From NCBI GenBank assembly GCA_011526105.1, contig WYAZ01000057.1, forward strand, positions 1 to 37,676: a stretch of DNA of 37,676 nt. The letters are read 5' to 3'. The translations under genes and the position numbers were made by a program. Each line of letters begins with the position of its first letter. Position 1 is the stretch's first letter. The DNA comes from Deltaproteobacteria bacterium. Its GTDB lineage: Bacteria > Myxococcota > Kuafuiibacteriia > Kuafuiibacteriales > Kuafuiibacteriaceae. Positions 7,407-15,858 of the stretch are shown here, piece by piece. Below the pieces are notes generated by a model. That model worked only from the letters and a program-made list of their open reading frames with translations, ran no database searches and had not been told where the DNA came from.

Positions 7407-8774
7407 ATGACCCCCTCGGTCGATCAGCGCCGGAGCAAACGCTTTCCGTGCCACCTCCCGGTCGACCTGCTCATCGAGGGTCAGCCGAACCGCGTCGACG
7501 CGACGAACGTCTCGAGGCACGGGATGTTCATCGAGACCACGACGCCGCCGACCGAGCGTTTCGTTCTGCAAGTCATGTTGCACCTGCCCGACGGTCCGCT
7601 GCCCGCGACCGCCTTTGTGACTCGTCGTTCGAGGCGAGGCGCCACCGGGGCCGGTCTGCAGTTCTTCACCATGTCATCGACGGTGAAGCAGCGGTGGGAC
7701 TACTACATCTACTGGCTCGCGAACCGAAGCCCCTTCGCCCAGGCCTCTGGTCCCACGCCGCTGCGCAGGCCGCCGGGCGAGGAGCGGGCCACCTTCCTGG
7801 TGAAGCTCGAGAGCATCGCCGCGCTCAAGCGAGTCATGCAGCACAACTTCCCGCTGGGGTCGGTGTATCTGGCTACGCCACTTCTGCACCGCGTCGGGGA
7901 GCTGGTGAGCGTCATCCTGATTCATCCCGAGACCGAGGAGGAGTTTGTCCTCCTCGGCTCCATCCATCGCGTCCGAGAGGAGAACCCGCGCGGGGTCGAG
8001 ATTCGGCTCGAGGAGCTGAGCGACGGCCAGCGCGAGACCTTCGCGCGTTTCGTCGGTGTCCCGATCGATGAAGTGCCGCGCCTTCGACGGGTCCCACCAC
8101 CGCGCGAGGCCACGCTCGATCTGCCCATCGACGTGGGCGAACCGATGAGCCTCGATGGTGCCGACAAGCTCGACTGGGACACGGTGTCGGCGGATCTCAT
8201 CATCGATCTCGACCTCTCGGCGGCCGCTGGCACCGGGGACATCCGGCTCTCGAACCAGCCCACCCGCGACGCGCAAGCCCAATGGCCAGCGCTCGACGGG
8301 GATGAACCCCTCAACGAGAGCGGAGTCACGCTCGACCTCGATGTTCCGCCCACGCTCGTGGTGGCGGAGTGCGCCGCCTGTGGCCCCTTCGAGCCTCCGC
8401 TCATGCTCGGAGAGCCCTCGGGTCCGCTCGCGCTCCTGGCGCACTACCACCTGTACTGGTCTCCGGACGCGAAGACGCTCGTCTCGGTGCTGAGGCTCAA
8501 GCCCGCGCGCGAGCGCCGGGAACACCTAGGGGATGTCGGCGGACTCGAAGGGGAGATGGTGAAGCAGCAAGTACCGCTCTCGCTGGCCTTCGAGGTCGCC
8601 GACCTGGCGGAGACCGCGCAGTGCCCGCTCACCGAGGGGCCGCTCGAGGACGGCGCGGCCCTCACCGCGGTGGAGGCGGCTTGCCGTCGCTTGAGCGAGA
8701 CCGAGCGCGCGCAGGTCGAAGGGGCGGTGTGCCCCAGGTGCCGGCACGGGGTCTGGTACGTGGCGCGCACCTGA
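7407..8774 (+). CDS. PilZ-domain protein with C-terminal zinc ribbon
   Basis: Cytoplasmic 455-residue protein. The N-terminal 100 residues are a PilZ domain with both cyclic-di-GMP-binding motifs: RRSKR (RxxxR) near residue 9 and NVSRHG (N-x-S-x-x-G) about 28 residues later. A second PilZ-like fold (residues 125-215, SVYLATPLLHRVGELVSVIL) lacks the RxxxR motif and is probably structural. A low-complexity acidic linker (DLIIDLDLS, GVTLDLDVPP) follows. The C-terminal part has two Cys pairs, CAAC near residue 318 and CPRC near 445, which could jointly bind zinc. By inference it is a c-di-GMP effector whose C-terminal region contacts a partner, perhaps in motility or polysaccharide control as for many myxobacterial PilZ proteins. 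No SD sequence stands out. Confidence 0.87.
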   Translation: MTPSVDQRRSKRFPCHLPVDLLIEGQPNRVDATNVSRHGMFIETTTPPTERFVLQVMLHLPDGPLPATAFVTRRSRRGATGAGLQFFTMSSTVKQRWDYYIYWLANRSPFAQASGPTPLRRPPGEERATFLVKLESIAALKRVMQHNFPLGSVYLATPLLHRVGELVSVILIHPETEEEFVLLGSIHRVREENPRGVEIRLEELSDGQRETFARFVGVPIDEVPRLRRVPPPREATLDLPIDVGEPMSLDGADKLDWDTVSADLIIDLDLSAAAGTGDIRLSNQPTRDAQAQWPALDGDEPLNESGVTLDLDVPPTLVVAECAACGPFEPPLMLGEPSGPLALLAHYHLYWSPDAKTLVSVLRLKPARERREHLGDVGGLEGEMVKQQVPLSLAFEVADLAETAQCPLTEGPLEDGAALTAVEAACRRLSETERAQVEGAVCPRCRHGVWYVART

Positions 8775-8826
8775 GCTCGGCGCGGCGCCGCTTGCGAACG
8801 GCAGCAATCTGTGGTGCTTCGCTCTG

Positions 8827-10257
8827 ATGAGCGTCTCTCCGATCCCCGTGAGCTCCAGAGCGCGACGGATCTTCTGCAACCGCACCCTGAACCTGCGCTC
8901 GCTGAAGGCCATTGGCTACGACATGGACTACACCCTCATCCACTACGACGTGGGAGAGTGGGAACGTCACGCGTATGACCACGTGAAGGAGGCCCTGGCG
9001 GCGCGCGGATGGCCCATTGCCGATCAGCAGTTCGACGATGGCTACATCCGAGGGCTCATCATCGACACCGAGCTCGGCAACGTCTTGAAGGCCAATCGCT
9101 TCGGGTACATCAAGCAAGGCTTCCACGGAATGAAGCCGATCCCCTTCGAGGAACTCCGACGGACCTACTCGAGAACCATCGTGGATCTCACGGAGCGGCG
9201 ATGGGAGTTCCTGAACACCTTCTTCTCCATCTCTGAGGCCTGCCTCTATTCGCAGCTCGTCGACCTCCTGGATGCTCGGCAGATCCCAGAGGTGATTGGC
9301 TACGGCGACATGTACAGGCTGGTCCGCAAGACCATGGACCTCGCGCACATGGAGGGCCGGCTCAAGGGGGCGGTCATGTCGGACCCAGACCGCTTCATCG
9401 ATCTGGATTCGGATACGCCCTCCGCGCTCCTCGATCAGAAGTATGCGGGCAAGAAGCTCCTGCTCATCACCAACTCCGACTGGGAATACACGAAGGTGAT
9501 GATGGCCTACGCCTTCGACCGCTTCCTGCCGGAGGGCATGACTTGGCGGGAGCTCTTCGACGTGGTCATCCTCTCCGCGCGCAAGCCGCTCTTCTTCACC
9601 AGTAACAACGCTCTCTTCGAGGTCGTGAGCGAAGACGGGCTTCTGCGTCCTGCCCCCGAGGGCATCAAGCACAACGGGGTCTACGTCGGCGGAAACGTCG
9701 AGCACGTCGAGCAGTTCCTCGGAGTATCCGGCGACGAGATCCTCTACATGGGCGACCACATCTTCGGCGACGTACATGTCTCCAAGCGCATCCAGCGCTG
9801 GCGGACCGGCCTCGTGGTGCGAGAGCTCGAGCAGGAGATCGCCGCAGAGGAGCGGAGCGCGGCCGAGCAGGCTCGCCTATCGGAGCTCATGCAGGAGAAG
9901 GAGACCCTCGAGGACGAACAATGCCGGATCCGAGTTGAGCTCCAGCGACTTCGTCAGAAGTACGGCAAGACCTCGGGCCGCAGCGAGGAGGAGCTGCGGC
10001 GCGCCGAAGAGACCATCAGGCACCAACTCATGGCGCTCGACGAGGTCATCTCTCCGCTCGCAAAGAGCGCGGCCGAGGTCTCGAATCCACGCTGGGGTCC
10101 ACTCATGCGCGCCGGCAACGACAAGAGCCACATCGCGCGACAGATCGAACGCTACGCGGACATCTACACCTCGAGGGTCTCGAACTTCATGTCCGCCTCC
10201 CCGTTTCGGTATCTTCGCTCCGCGCGAGGCAACCTGCCGCACGACCCGGGACGCTGA
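8827..10257 (+). CDS. HAD-IG family 5'-nucleotidase
   Basis: A 476-residue cytosolic enzyme of the purine 5'-nucleotidase superfamily (cN-II-like, HAD-IG), expected to dephosphorylate nucleoside monophosphates such as IMP or GMP. The HAD nucleophile motif is GYDMDYTLIHY near residue 35 (D-x-D-x-T). The conserved KKLLLITNSDWEYT carries the Ser/Thr motif, and GDHIFGDV carries the acidic metal-binding motif. The C-terminal SRVSNFMSASPFRYLR is typical of the family. Between the last HAD motif and that tail lies a long charged coiled coil (about residues 320-425, ELEQEIAAEERSAAEQARLS onward), longer than in simple HAD enzymes and likely involved in oligomerisation. It is followed after 9 bases by the cysteine-cluster gene, so the two may be cotranscribed. 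Confidence 0.93.
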   Translation: MSVSPIPVSSRARRIFCNRTLNLRSLKAIGYDMDYTLIHYDVGEWERHAYDHVKEALAARGWPIADQQFDDGYIRGLIIDTELGNVLKANRFGYIKQGFHGMKPIPFEELRRTYSRTIVDLTERRWEFLNTFFSISEACLYSQLVDLLDARQIPEVIGYGDMYRLVRKTMDLAHMEGRLKGAVMSDPDRFIDLDSDTPSALLDQKYAGKKLLLITNSDWEYTKVMMAYAFDRFLPEGMTWRELFDVVILSARKPLFFTSNNALFEVVSEDGLLRPAPEGIKHNGVYVGGNVEHVEQFLGVSGDEILYMGDHIFGDVHVSKRIQRWRTGLVVRELEQEIAAEERSAAEQARLSELMQEKETLEDEQCRIRVELQRLRQKYGKTSGRSEEELRRAEETIRHQLMALDEVISPLAKSAAEVSNPRWGPLMRAGNDKSHIARQIERYADIYTSRVSNFMSASPFRYLRSARGNLPHDPGR

Positions 10258-10266
10258 GTCAGGCGC

Positions 10267-10755
10267 ATGCGGCGGCCCGGCCTGCCCATCGTCGAGCTCC
10301 ATCGAGAGATCGAAGACGAAGCAAACGCGCTGGCGCGAGCACACGCGGCGCGCCTTCAGTGCAAAAAGGGCTGCCACGACTGCTGCGTGGACGAGCTCAG
10401 CGTCTTCGAGGTCGAGGCGAACCGAATCCGGAGCAAGTTTGGTGCGCTGCTGTCCAGCGGCCGTCCCCACCCGCCCGGGGCTTGTGCGTTCTTGGATGCC
10501 GAGGGTGCGTGCCGCATCTACGAAGCCCGACCCTACGTCTGCCGGACTCAGGGACTGCCGCTGCGGTGGCTGGATGAGGATGGGGATGAGCTCGTGGAGT
10601 ACCGCGACATTTGCCCGCTCAACGAGGCCGGAGAGCCGGTCGAAGCGCTCGCGCCCTCATCGTGTTGGAGTCTCGGCCCCTTCGAGGAGCGCCTCGCGGC
10701 CATGCAGGGAGACGGGCGACGCGTGAGACTGCGGGATCTCTTCAGCGGTAGCTGA
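10267..10755 (+). CDS. YkgJ-family cysteine cluster protein
   Basis: A 162-residue protein of the CxxCxxCC family (YkgJ/Fli-B-related). The cluster CKKGCHDCC lies near residue 31, followed by CAFLDAEGACRIYEARPYVC and ICPLNE, giving the full set of conserved cysteines expected to bind zinc or an iron-sulfur centre. The arrangement G-x-C-x-x-Y-x-x-RP-x-x-C is the family signature. The biochemical role is poorly known. The gene starts 9 bases after the 5'-nucleotidase and ends 14 bases inside the oppositely oriented ppx gene, so the two stop codons overlap tail to tail. Confidence 0.9.
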   Translation: MRRPGLPIVELHREIEDEANALARAHAARLQCKKGCHDCCVDELSVFEVEANRIRSKFGALLSSGRPHPPGACAFLDAEGACRIYEARPYVCRTQGLPLRWLDEDGDELVEYRDICPLNEAGEPVEALAPSSCWSLGPFEERLAAMQGDGRRVRLRDLFSGS

Positions 10756-12238
10756 GCGCGAAGCCCACCGCCCGAAAAGACCCCACCTCCTCGGCGAGGT
10801 CGGCGCCGGTCAGAGGATGCTCCTCGAGCCAGCCCTCGGGGAAGGAGAGGTGGATCTGGTCTTTCGCGGCCTCGATACGGATGTCCGGCAAGGCCGCGCC
10901 GCTTCGGCTGCGGTTGAGCCGCACGGCGAGTCGAAAGAGCAACGCCAGGCGAAGCACCTCTTCGCGGAACTCGGGCCGAACGCGATCGAAGAGCTCGCGC
11001 CGTAGCTTTCGACGGTGGGATCGGACGATGGCCGAGAGCACCGCGCGACCATTTCTGGAGAAGCCGGCCATCTCGAGGTTCTCGATGAGGTAGGCCCCGT
11101 GCTTGTGATAGCCGGTGTACGAGATGGAGAGGCCGATCTCGTGAATGACCGAGGCCCACTCGAGGAACTGGCGAGCCTCCTCGTTCACCAGACCGAAGCT
11201 GTTCTGGCTCTGGTCGAAGAAGTCGAGCACCGTGCGCCGCACGCGCTTGGCTTGCGCCATGTCGAGGCCGTAGCGCTTGGCGAGCGCGCGGATGGTCTTG
11301 TCGCGCACGTCCTCATGCCGGATACGGCCGAGCAGATCGTAGATGAGCCCCTCGCGGAGCGCGCCGCTCGCGGTCTGCATGCTCTCGATCTCCAGCATGT
11401 CGAAGACGGCCTTGAGGATGGCGACGCCGCCGGGAAACACGATGGCTCGATCCGCCTCGAGCCCGGGGAGGGCGAGCTTGTCGATGCGCCCCTGCGCGAT
11501 CATGGCTTTGCGCAGGCGCTTGAGCGACTTCTGCGTGATGTGCGCCTGGGTCCAACCGTTCGCCTCCACGACCTTTCGCGCCGCGATGATGGTCCCCGAC
11601 GACCCGACCACGCTCTGCCATCCGAGCTCTTTGAAGCGCTCGACCAGCGGCTCGATCTCGAGCCGAGCCGCCATCTCCGCCCGCTGAAACGCCTCTTTGG
11701 TGATGCGTCCGTCCCCGAAGAACGTCATCGTGTGGCTGACGCAGCCCATGTAGAGGCTGTCGAGATCGACGGGCTCGAACTGCTCACCGATGATGCACTC
11801 GGTGCTGCCGCCGCCGATGTCCACCACGAGCCGTCGATCGCCGCTCGCGGCGAGGCTGTGCGAGACCCCGAGATACACGAGGCGCGCCTCCTCCCGGCCC
11901 GAGATGATCTCGATCGGGTGGCCGAGGGCCTCCTGCGCCCGCTCCAAGAACTGCCCGTCTTTGGACTGGCGCAGGGTGTTCGTGCCGACCGCTCGCACCG
12001 CGCCCACGGGAAGACCGCGTAATCTTTGACCCATGCGCCGGAGGCTCTCGAGCGCTCGCTCCTGCGCCTCGGGGGTGAGGGTGCGCTCCGCGGTCAGGCC
12101 CGCCGCGAGACGCACTCTTTCGCGCAGCTTGTCGAGCACGTGAAAGCGGGCGCCCTCATCCACTCGCACCACGATCATATGGAAGCTGTGCGAGCCCAGA
12201 TCGACACCGGCTACGACCTGGGACTGGGTGCCGCTCAT
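10742..12238 (-). CDS. ppx: Ppx/GppA exopolyphosphatase/pppGpp phosphatase
   Basis: A 498-residue cytosolic phosphatase of the ASKHA superfamily, which hydrolyses polyphosphate or pppGpp. The N-terminal phosphate-binding loop reads VAGVDLGSHSFHMIV. The family usually has DLGSNS, so His replaces Asn here. GREEARLVYLGV and VVDIGGGSTECIIGE are the other conserved nucleotide-site motifs. The C-terminal third is the HD-like helical domain (VIHEIGLSISYTGYHKHGAY with conserved His residues), so this is the long two-domain form typical of Ppx rather than the short GppA-like type. The start ATG at 12238 faces the monooxygenase gene across a 64-base divergent region. The substrate cannot be decided from sequence. 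Confidence 0.92.
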   Translation of the reverse strand: MSGTQSQVVAGVDLGSHSFHMIVVRVDEGARFHVLDKLRERVRLAAGLTAERTLTPEAQERALESLRRMGQRLRGLPVGAVRAVGTNTLRQSKDGQFLERAQEALGHPIEIISGREEARLVYLGVSHSLAASGDRRLVVDIGGGSTECIIGEQFEPVDLDSLYMGCVSHTMTFFGDGRITKEAFQRAEMAARLEIEPLVERFKELGWQSVVGSSGTIIAARKVVEANGWTQAHITQKSLKRLRKAMIAQGRIDKLALPGLEADRAIVFPGGVAILKAVFDMLEIESMQTASGALREGLIYDLLGRIRHEDVRDKTIRALAKRYGLDMAQAKRVRRTVLDFFDQSQNSFGLVNEEARQFLEWASVIHEIGLSISYTGYHKHGAYLIENLEMAGFSRNGRAVLSAIVRSHRRKLRRELFDRVRPEFREEVLRLALLFRLAVRLNRSRSGAALPDIRIEAAKDQIHLSFPEGWLEEHPLTGADLAEEVGSFRAVGFALSYR

Positions 12239-12254
12239 GAGCGGGTCGGACCAT

Positions 12255-12269
12255 ATGTCAGGAGGACAT
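12255..12269. promoter_or_regulatory. Inverted repeat in divergent promoter region
   Basis: ATGTC-AGGAG-GACAT is a perfect 5-bp inverted repeat midway between the divergent ppx and monooxygenase-reductase genes, a place where a repressor would control both. The core is nearly identical to the palindrome at 3379-3393. An operator is possible; nothing else supports it. Confidence 0.3.
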
Positions 12270-12302
12270 GCCTGAAAAGGGTCAGCGTGTTATCTAGGCG
12301 CG

Positions 12303-14558
12303 GTGGAGATCGTTAGCATCGGAGGCGGCCCAGCCGGCCTCTACGCCGCCCTGCTCATGAAGAAGGCAGATCCGGCCCACCGGATCACCGTGCTCGAGCG
12401 CAACCAGCCGGACGACACCTTCGGCTTCGGCGTGGTGTTCTCGGACGCCACGCTCGAGAACTTCCGCGAGGCCGATGAAGAGACCTATCGCGAGATCACC
12501 GGTCACTTCGCCCACTGGGACGACATCGCGATTCACATTCGAGGTCGGGTTCACAACTCGACGGGCCATGGATTCTCGGGGCTATCGCGCAGAACCCTGC
12601 TTCAGATCCTCCAGCGACGAGCGGAGGCGCTGGGGGTGGAGCTCCGCTATCAGCACGAGGCGGTGGACTTCGAGAGCATCCGAAAGGGCGCAGATCTCTT
12701 GCTCGGCGCCGATGGCGTGAACAGCGCGATCCGAACTCAGTGGAGCTCACACTTCGAACCCGAGATCGACTGGCGCCCCAACCGCTTCGTTTGGCTCGGC
12801 ACGACCAAACCTTTCGATGCATTCACGTTCTACTTCAAGGAGAACGAGGCGGGGCTCTGGAGGGTCCACGCGTACCGCTATGAGGAGGGCTCCTCGACCT
12901 TCATCCTCGAGTGCACCGAAGACACCTGGAGGAAGGCGGGCATGGAGCACGCGCCGGAGAGCAAGACGGTCGCCTACGCCGAAGACCTCTTCGCCGAAGA
13001 GCTCGAGGGTCATCGCCTCATCACGAATCGCTCGCTGTGGCGGCAGTTCCCCACGATCTCGTGCAAACACTGGAGCTACGAGAACGTCGTGCTCTTGGGG
13101 GATGCGGTCCACACCGCTCACTTCTCGATCGGCTCCGGCACCAAGCTCGCCATGGAGGACGCGATCGATCTGCAGCGCGCGCTCGTGCGCCATTCGGATC
13201 AACGGGAGGCTTTGCAGGCCTACCAAGAGGCTCGCCAGAGCACCGTAGACAGCATTCAGCGCGCCGCCCAGGTCTCGCTCGAGTGGTTCGAGAACACCGA
13301 ACGATATATGCCGCTCGACCCCCTGCAGTTCTCGTTCAGCTTGCTCACTCGAAGCCTACGCATCACGCACGAGAACCTGAAGCGACGAGACCCCGCCTTC
13401 GTGGAGAAGGTCGACGCGCTCGTCGCGGAGCGCTCCGCTTCCGCACTCGGACAAGCGGTCCCGGTGCCCACGCCGCCGCCGATCTTCAATCGCCTCCGCC
13501 TGCGAGAGCTCGAGCTCGACAACCGCGTGGTGGTGTCGCCCATGTGCCAGTACTCCGCGGAAGACGGCGCGGTGAATGACTGGCACTTGGTGCATCTCGG
13601 CAGCCGCGCCCTCGGCGGGGCCGGGCTCGTCATCGCGGAGATGACCGACGTCTCTTCGGAGGGTCGCATCACACCGGGCTGCGCCGGCATGTACCAGCGC
13701 GAACACGTCCCGGCGTGGCGCCGAATCACCGACTTCGTGCACCGATACAGCCCCGCCAAGATCGGACTTCAGCTCGCACACGCGGGCCGGAAGGGCTCGA
13801 CCAAGCTCCCGTGGCAGGGCACGGACGTGCCGCTCGACACCGGCAACTGGCCCCTCTTGGCCGCGTCGGCCATTCCCTACGGACCCGGCAATCAGGTTCC
13901 CCGGGCCATGGACGAAAGCGACATGAAGCGGGTTCAGGCGGACTTTGTCCGCGCCGCGGAGATGGCGGAGGAGGCGGGCTTCGATCTCGTCGAGCTCCAC
14001 ATGGCGCACGGCTACTTGCTCGCTTCTTTTCTCTCGCCACTGACCAACCATCGCACGGACGGCTTCGGTGGTTCGCTCGACCATCGCATGCGCTTTCCGC
14101 TCGAGGTCTTCCGCGCGATGCGCGCGGTGTGGCCCGCGTCTAAACCGATGTCGGTGCGGATCTCCGCCACCGACTGGGCCCCAGGCGGCACCACGGTCGA
14201 GGACGCCATTGCGCTCGCGCAGGCGCTGCGCGATGCGGGAGTAGACATCGTCGATGTCTCGTCGGGCCAAACGGATCCCGAGAGCCGACCGGTCTACGGC
14301 CGCCTCTATCAGACCCCCTTTGCCGAGCGCATCAAGCAGGAGGTCGGTCTGCCAGTCATGACGGTAGGGAACATCTCCTCTTTCGAAGACGCAAACAGCA
14401 TCATCGCCGCCGGACGCGCGGACCTCTGTGTCCTGGCGCGAGCACACCTGTACGACCCCTACTGGACGCGCCACGCGGCCCAGGAGCTCGGCTACCCGCT
14501 CGAATGGCCCGATCAGTACAAGTCCCTCACACGCTATACCCCGCGTTTCAAGAGCTGA
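12303..14558 (+). CDS. Bifunctional salicylyl-CoA/anthraniloyl-CoA hydroxylase-oxidoreductase
   Basis: A 751-residue fusion. Residues 1-375 form an FAD-dependent aromatic monooxygenase with the N-terminal dinucleotide fold ([13 protein letters not shown]), the [13 protein letters not shown] motif and the [20 protein letters not shown] flavin motif. From about residue 390 there is an Old Yellow Enzyme domain of the YqjM type: [11 protein letters not shown] with its Cys and Tyr, [10 protein letters not shown], and [20 protein letters not shown] with the paired active-site His. This architecture matches salicylyl-CoA 5-hydroxylase/oxidoreductase and the anthraniloyl-CoA monooxygenase/reductase studied in Azoarcus evansii. 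Those enzymes hydroxylate and then reduce the ring of an aromatic CoA ester. No CoA ligase or beta-oxidation genes are adjacent, so the substrate is open. The start is GTG 12303, just before the FAD fold. Confidence 0.92.
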   Translation: MEIVSIGGGPAGLYAALLMKKADPAHRITVLERNQPDDTFGFGVVFSDATLENFREADEETYREITGHFAHWDDIAIHIRGRVHNSTGHGFSGLSRRTLLQILQRRAEALGVELRYQHEAVDFESIRKGADLLLGADGVNSAIRTQWSSHFEPEIDWRPNRFVWLGTTKPFDAFTFYFKENEAGLWRVHAYRYEEGSSTFILECTEDTWRKAGMEHAPESKTVAYAEDLFAEELEGHRLITNRSLWRQFPTISCKHWSYENVVLLGDAVHTAHFSIGSGTKLAMEDAIDLQRALVRHSDQREALQAYQEARQSTVDSIQRAAQVSLEWFENTERYMPLDPLQFSFSLLTRSLRITHENLKRRDPAFVEKVDALVAERSASALGQAVPVPTPPPIFNRLRLRELELDNRVVVSPMCQYSAEDGAVNDWHLVHLGSRALGGAGLVIAEMTDVSSEGRITPGCAGMYQREHVPAWRRITDFVHRYSPAKIGLQLAHAGRKGSTKLPWQGTDVPLDTGNWPLLAASAIPYGPGNQVPRAMDESDMKRVQADFVRAAEMAEEAGFDLVELHMAHGYLLASFLSPLTNHRTDGFGGSLDHRMRFPLEVFRAMRAVWPASKPMSVRISATDWAPGGTTVEDAIALAQALRDAGVDIVDVSSGQTDPESRPVYGRLYQTPFAERIKQEVGLPVMTVGNISSFEDANSIIAAGRADLCVLARAHLYDPYWTRHAAQELGYPLEWPDQYKSLTRYTPRFKS

Positions 14559-14622
14559 GGTTCCTCGCCCGAACCACGTTTGGCGTAGCAGAGACCGGGG
14601 GCTAGTGGCATCATCCGCCGCG

Positions 14623-15858
14623 ATGCGGGGCCCCATCGAGCTGCTTTCGTGGGTGGTCCTCGGCCAAGCCACCCCTCTCGCAGTCACCTTCGAGGAGGCG
14701 CTGCTTCGAGCCGACCAGCACCCCGAAGTTCAGGCGATTGTGGCTGCGGCAAAAGCGCGAGACCCCATCGACGGCTCACTCTCCGCGCTGACTCACAACC
14801 CCAACTTTACGGTGGGGCCGGGGTGGCGAATCAGCACGGTCAATGACGACGGCCTGGACTTTCAGGTCTCGTTCCAGCTCCCATTCGTGCTCAGCGACCT
14901 CGCCGACGCACGCAAGGCGAGCGCCGAGGCCGAGCGCGCGGTCCTCGGGGCGGAGCAGGCGGCGGTTCTGCTCGAGCGCCGACTCCTTAGCGCCCGGAGC
15001 TGGTTCGAGCTCAAGGAGCGCGAGATCGAACTCGAAGGCCTCAGTCGAGCCGAGGCGCTCGGTCAACGGACCACCGCGCTCGTCGAGCGCGCGGCGGAGG
15101 CCGGCCTCTTGACCCAGGTCGATCTACACGAGGCCCGTGCCCACACCGATGAGATCGTGCTCGAACGACTCGACGCCGAGGGAAGGCTCTTTGAGTGCAG
15201 CCTGCACCTCGCAGCCGCCTTGGCCGAGCCGCCCGACCGAGCCATGCGCACCTCGGGCCCCCTGCCCCGCTTCGAGCTCCCGACCGAGCGAGATCAGTGG
15301 GTCGAGAACACCGCCGCGCTCCCTTCCACCGCGCTGTTGCGCGAACGTGCTCGTGCGATGGCCAGCTTCTCCGTCGAACAAGAAAGTGAGGCGGCGGACA
15401 CCTTCAGCGCCGGGGCGCAGCTCCAACGGGAGAGCCCGACGGAAGGCATCGCGTTCCTGATGTTCGGCTGGAGCCCCTCCTGGTTCAACGATGGCGCCCG
15501 CCACCGCGCGGGCGCCGTCGAACGGAAGGTCCGTGCCGAGGAAGCCGCGGAACGGGAGGCCCGCGAGAACCGTCGCTTCCTCGTCGAGCTCTTCCACGAG
15601 ATCGAACACACGCAGGAGATTGTCGAACACCTGGAGACCGTCATGGTGCCCAGCCTGCGGGCCACCCACGAGGGGCGAGCGCGGCAGCTCAGCCTCGGGG
15701 AGACGAGTCTGCTCGCCGTACTCGATGCCGAGCGAAGGCTGCTGGCGGGGGAGCTGCGCCTCGTTCGAGCGCAAACCGCAGCCGCGTGGGCCCGTGCACG
15801 AGCGTTTCACGTGCTCTCGTCCGTGGGTATCGCGAGCAACACCAAGGAGCATCGATGA
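14623..15858 (+). CDS. TolC-family outer-membrane channel of RND efflux system
   Basis: A 411-residue outer-membrane efflux protein. The start at 14623 gives MRGPIELLSWVVLGQATPLA as a short signal sequence; the open frame extends upstream to 14428, but that part has no export features. The mature part is mostly long coiled-coil helices in two repeats, as in TolC/CusC/CzcC: ARKASAEAERAVLGAEQAAV with LEGLSRAEALGQRTTALVER, then REARENRRFLVELFHEIEHT with RQLSLGETSLLAVLDAERRL (the typical G-E-x-S-L-L-x-x-L-D-A-E-R motif). It would form the exit duct through the outer membrane for the pump encoded downstream. The stop overlaps the adaptor start (ATGA at 15855), indicating translational coupling. 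Confidence 0.9.
   Translation: MRGPIELLSWVVLGQATPLAVTFEEALLRADQHPEVQAIVAAAKARDPIDGSLSALTHNPNFTVGPGWRISTVNDDGLDFQVSFQLPFVLSDLADARKASAEAERAVLGAEQAAVLLERRLLSARSWFELKEREIELEGLSRAEALGQRTTALVERAAEAGLLTQVDLHEARAHTDEIVLERLDAEGRLFECSLHLAAALAEPPDRAMRTSGPLPRFELPTERDQWVENTAALPSTALLRERARAMASFSVEQESEAADTFSAGAQLQRESPTEGIAFLMFGWSPSWFNDGARHRAGAVERKVRAEEAAEREARENRRFLVELFHEIEHTQEIVEHLETVMVPSLRATHEGRARQLSLGETSLLAVLDAERRLLAGELRLVRAQTAAAWARARAFHVLSSVGIASNTKEHR

Noticed and set aside
8782-8791. Palindrome GCGGCGCCGC after the PilZ gene
   Set aside because: Short GC palindromes are expected by chance at this base composition.
8662-9777. 371-codon minus-strand open frame over the 5'-nucleotidase gene
   Set aside because: Antisense to the HAD motifs and full of Val/Glu/Asp repeats typical of reverse-complement reading.
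13356-14687. 443-codon minus-strand open frame over the monooxygenase-reductase fusion
   Set aside because: Antisense to conserved OYE motifs; no protein family visible.
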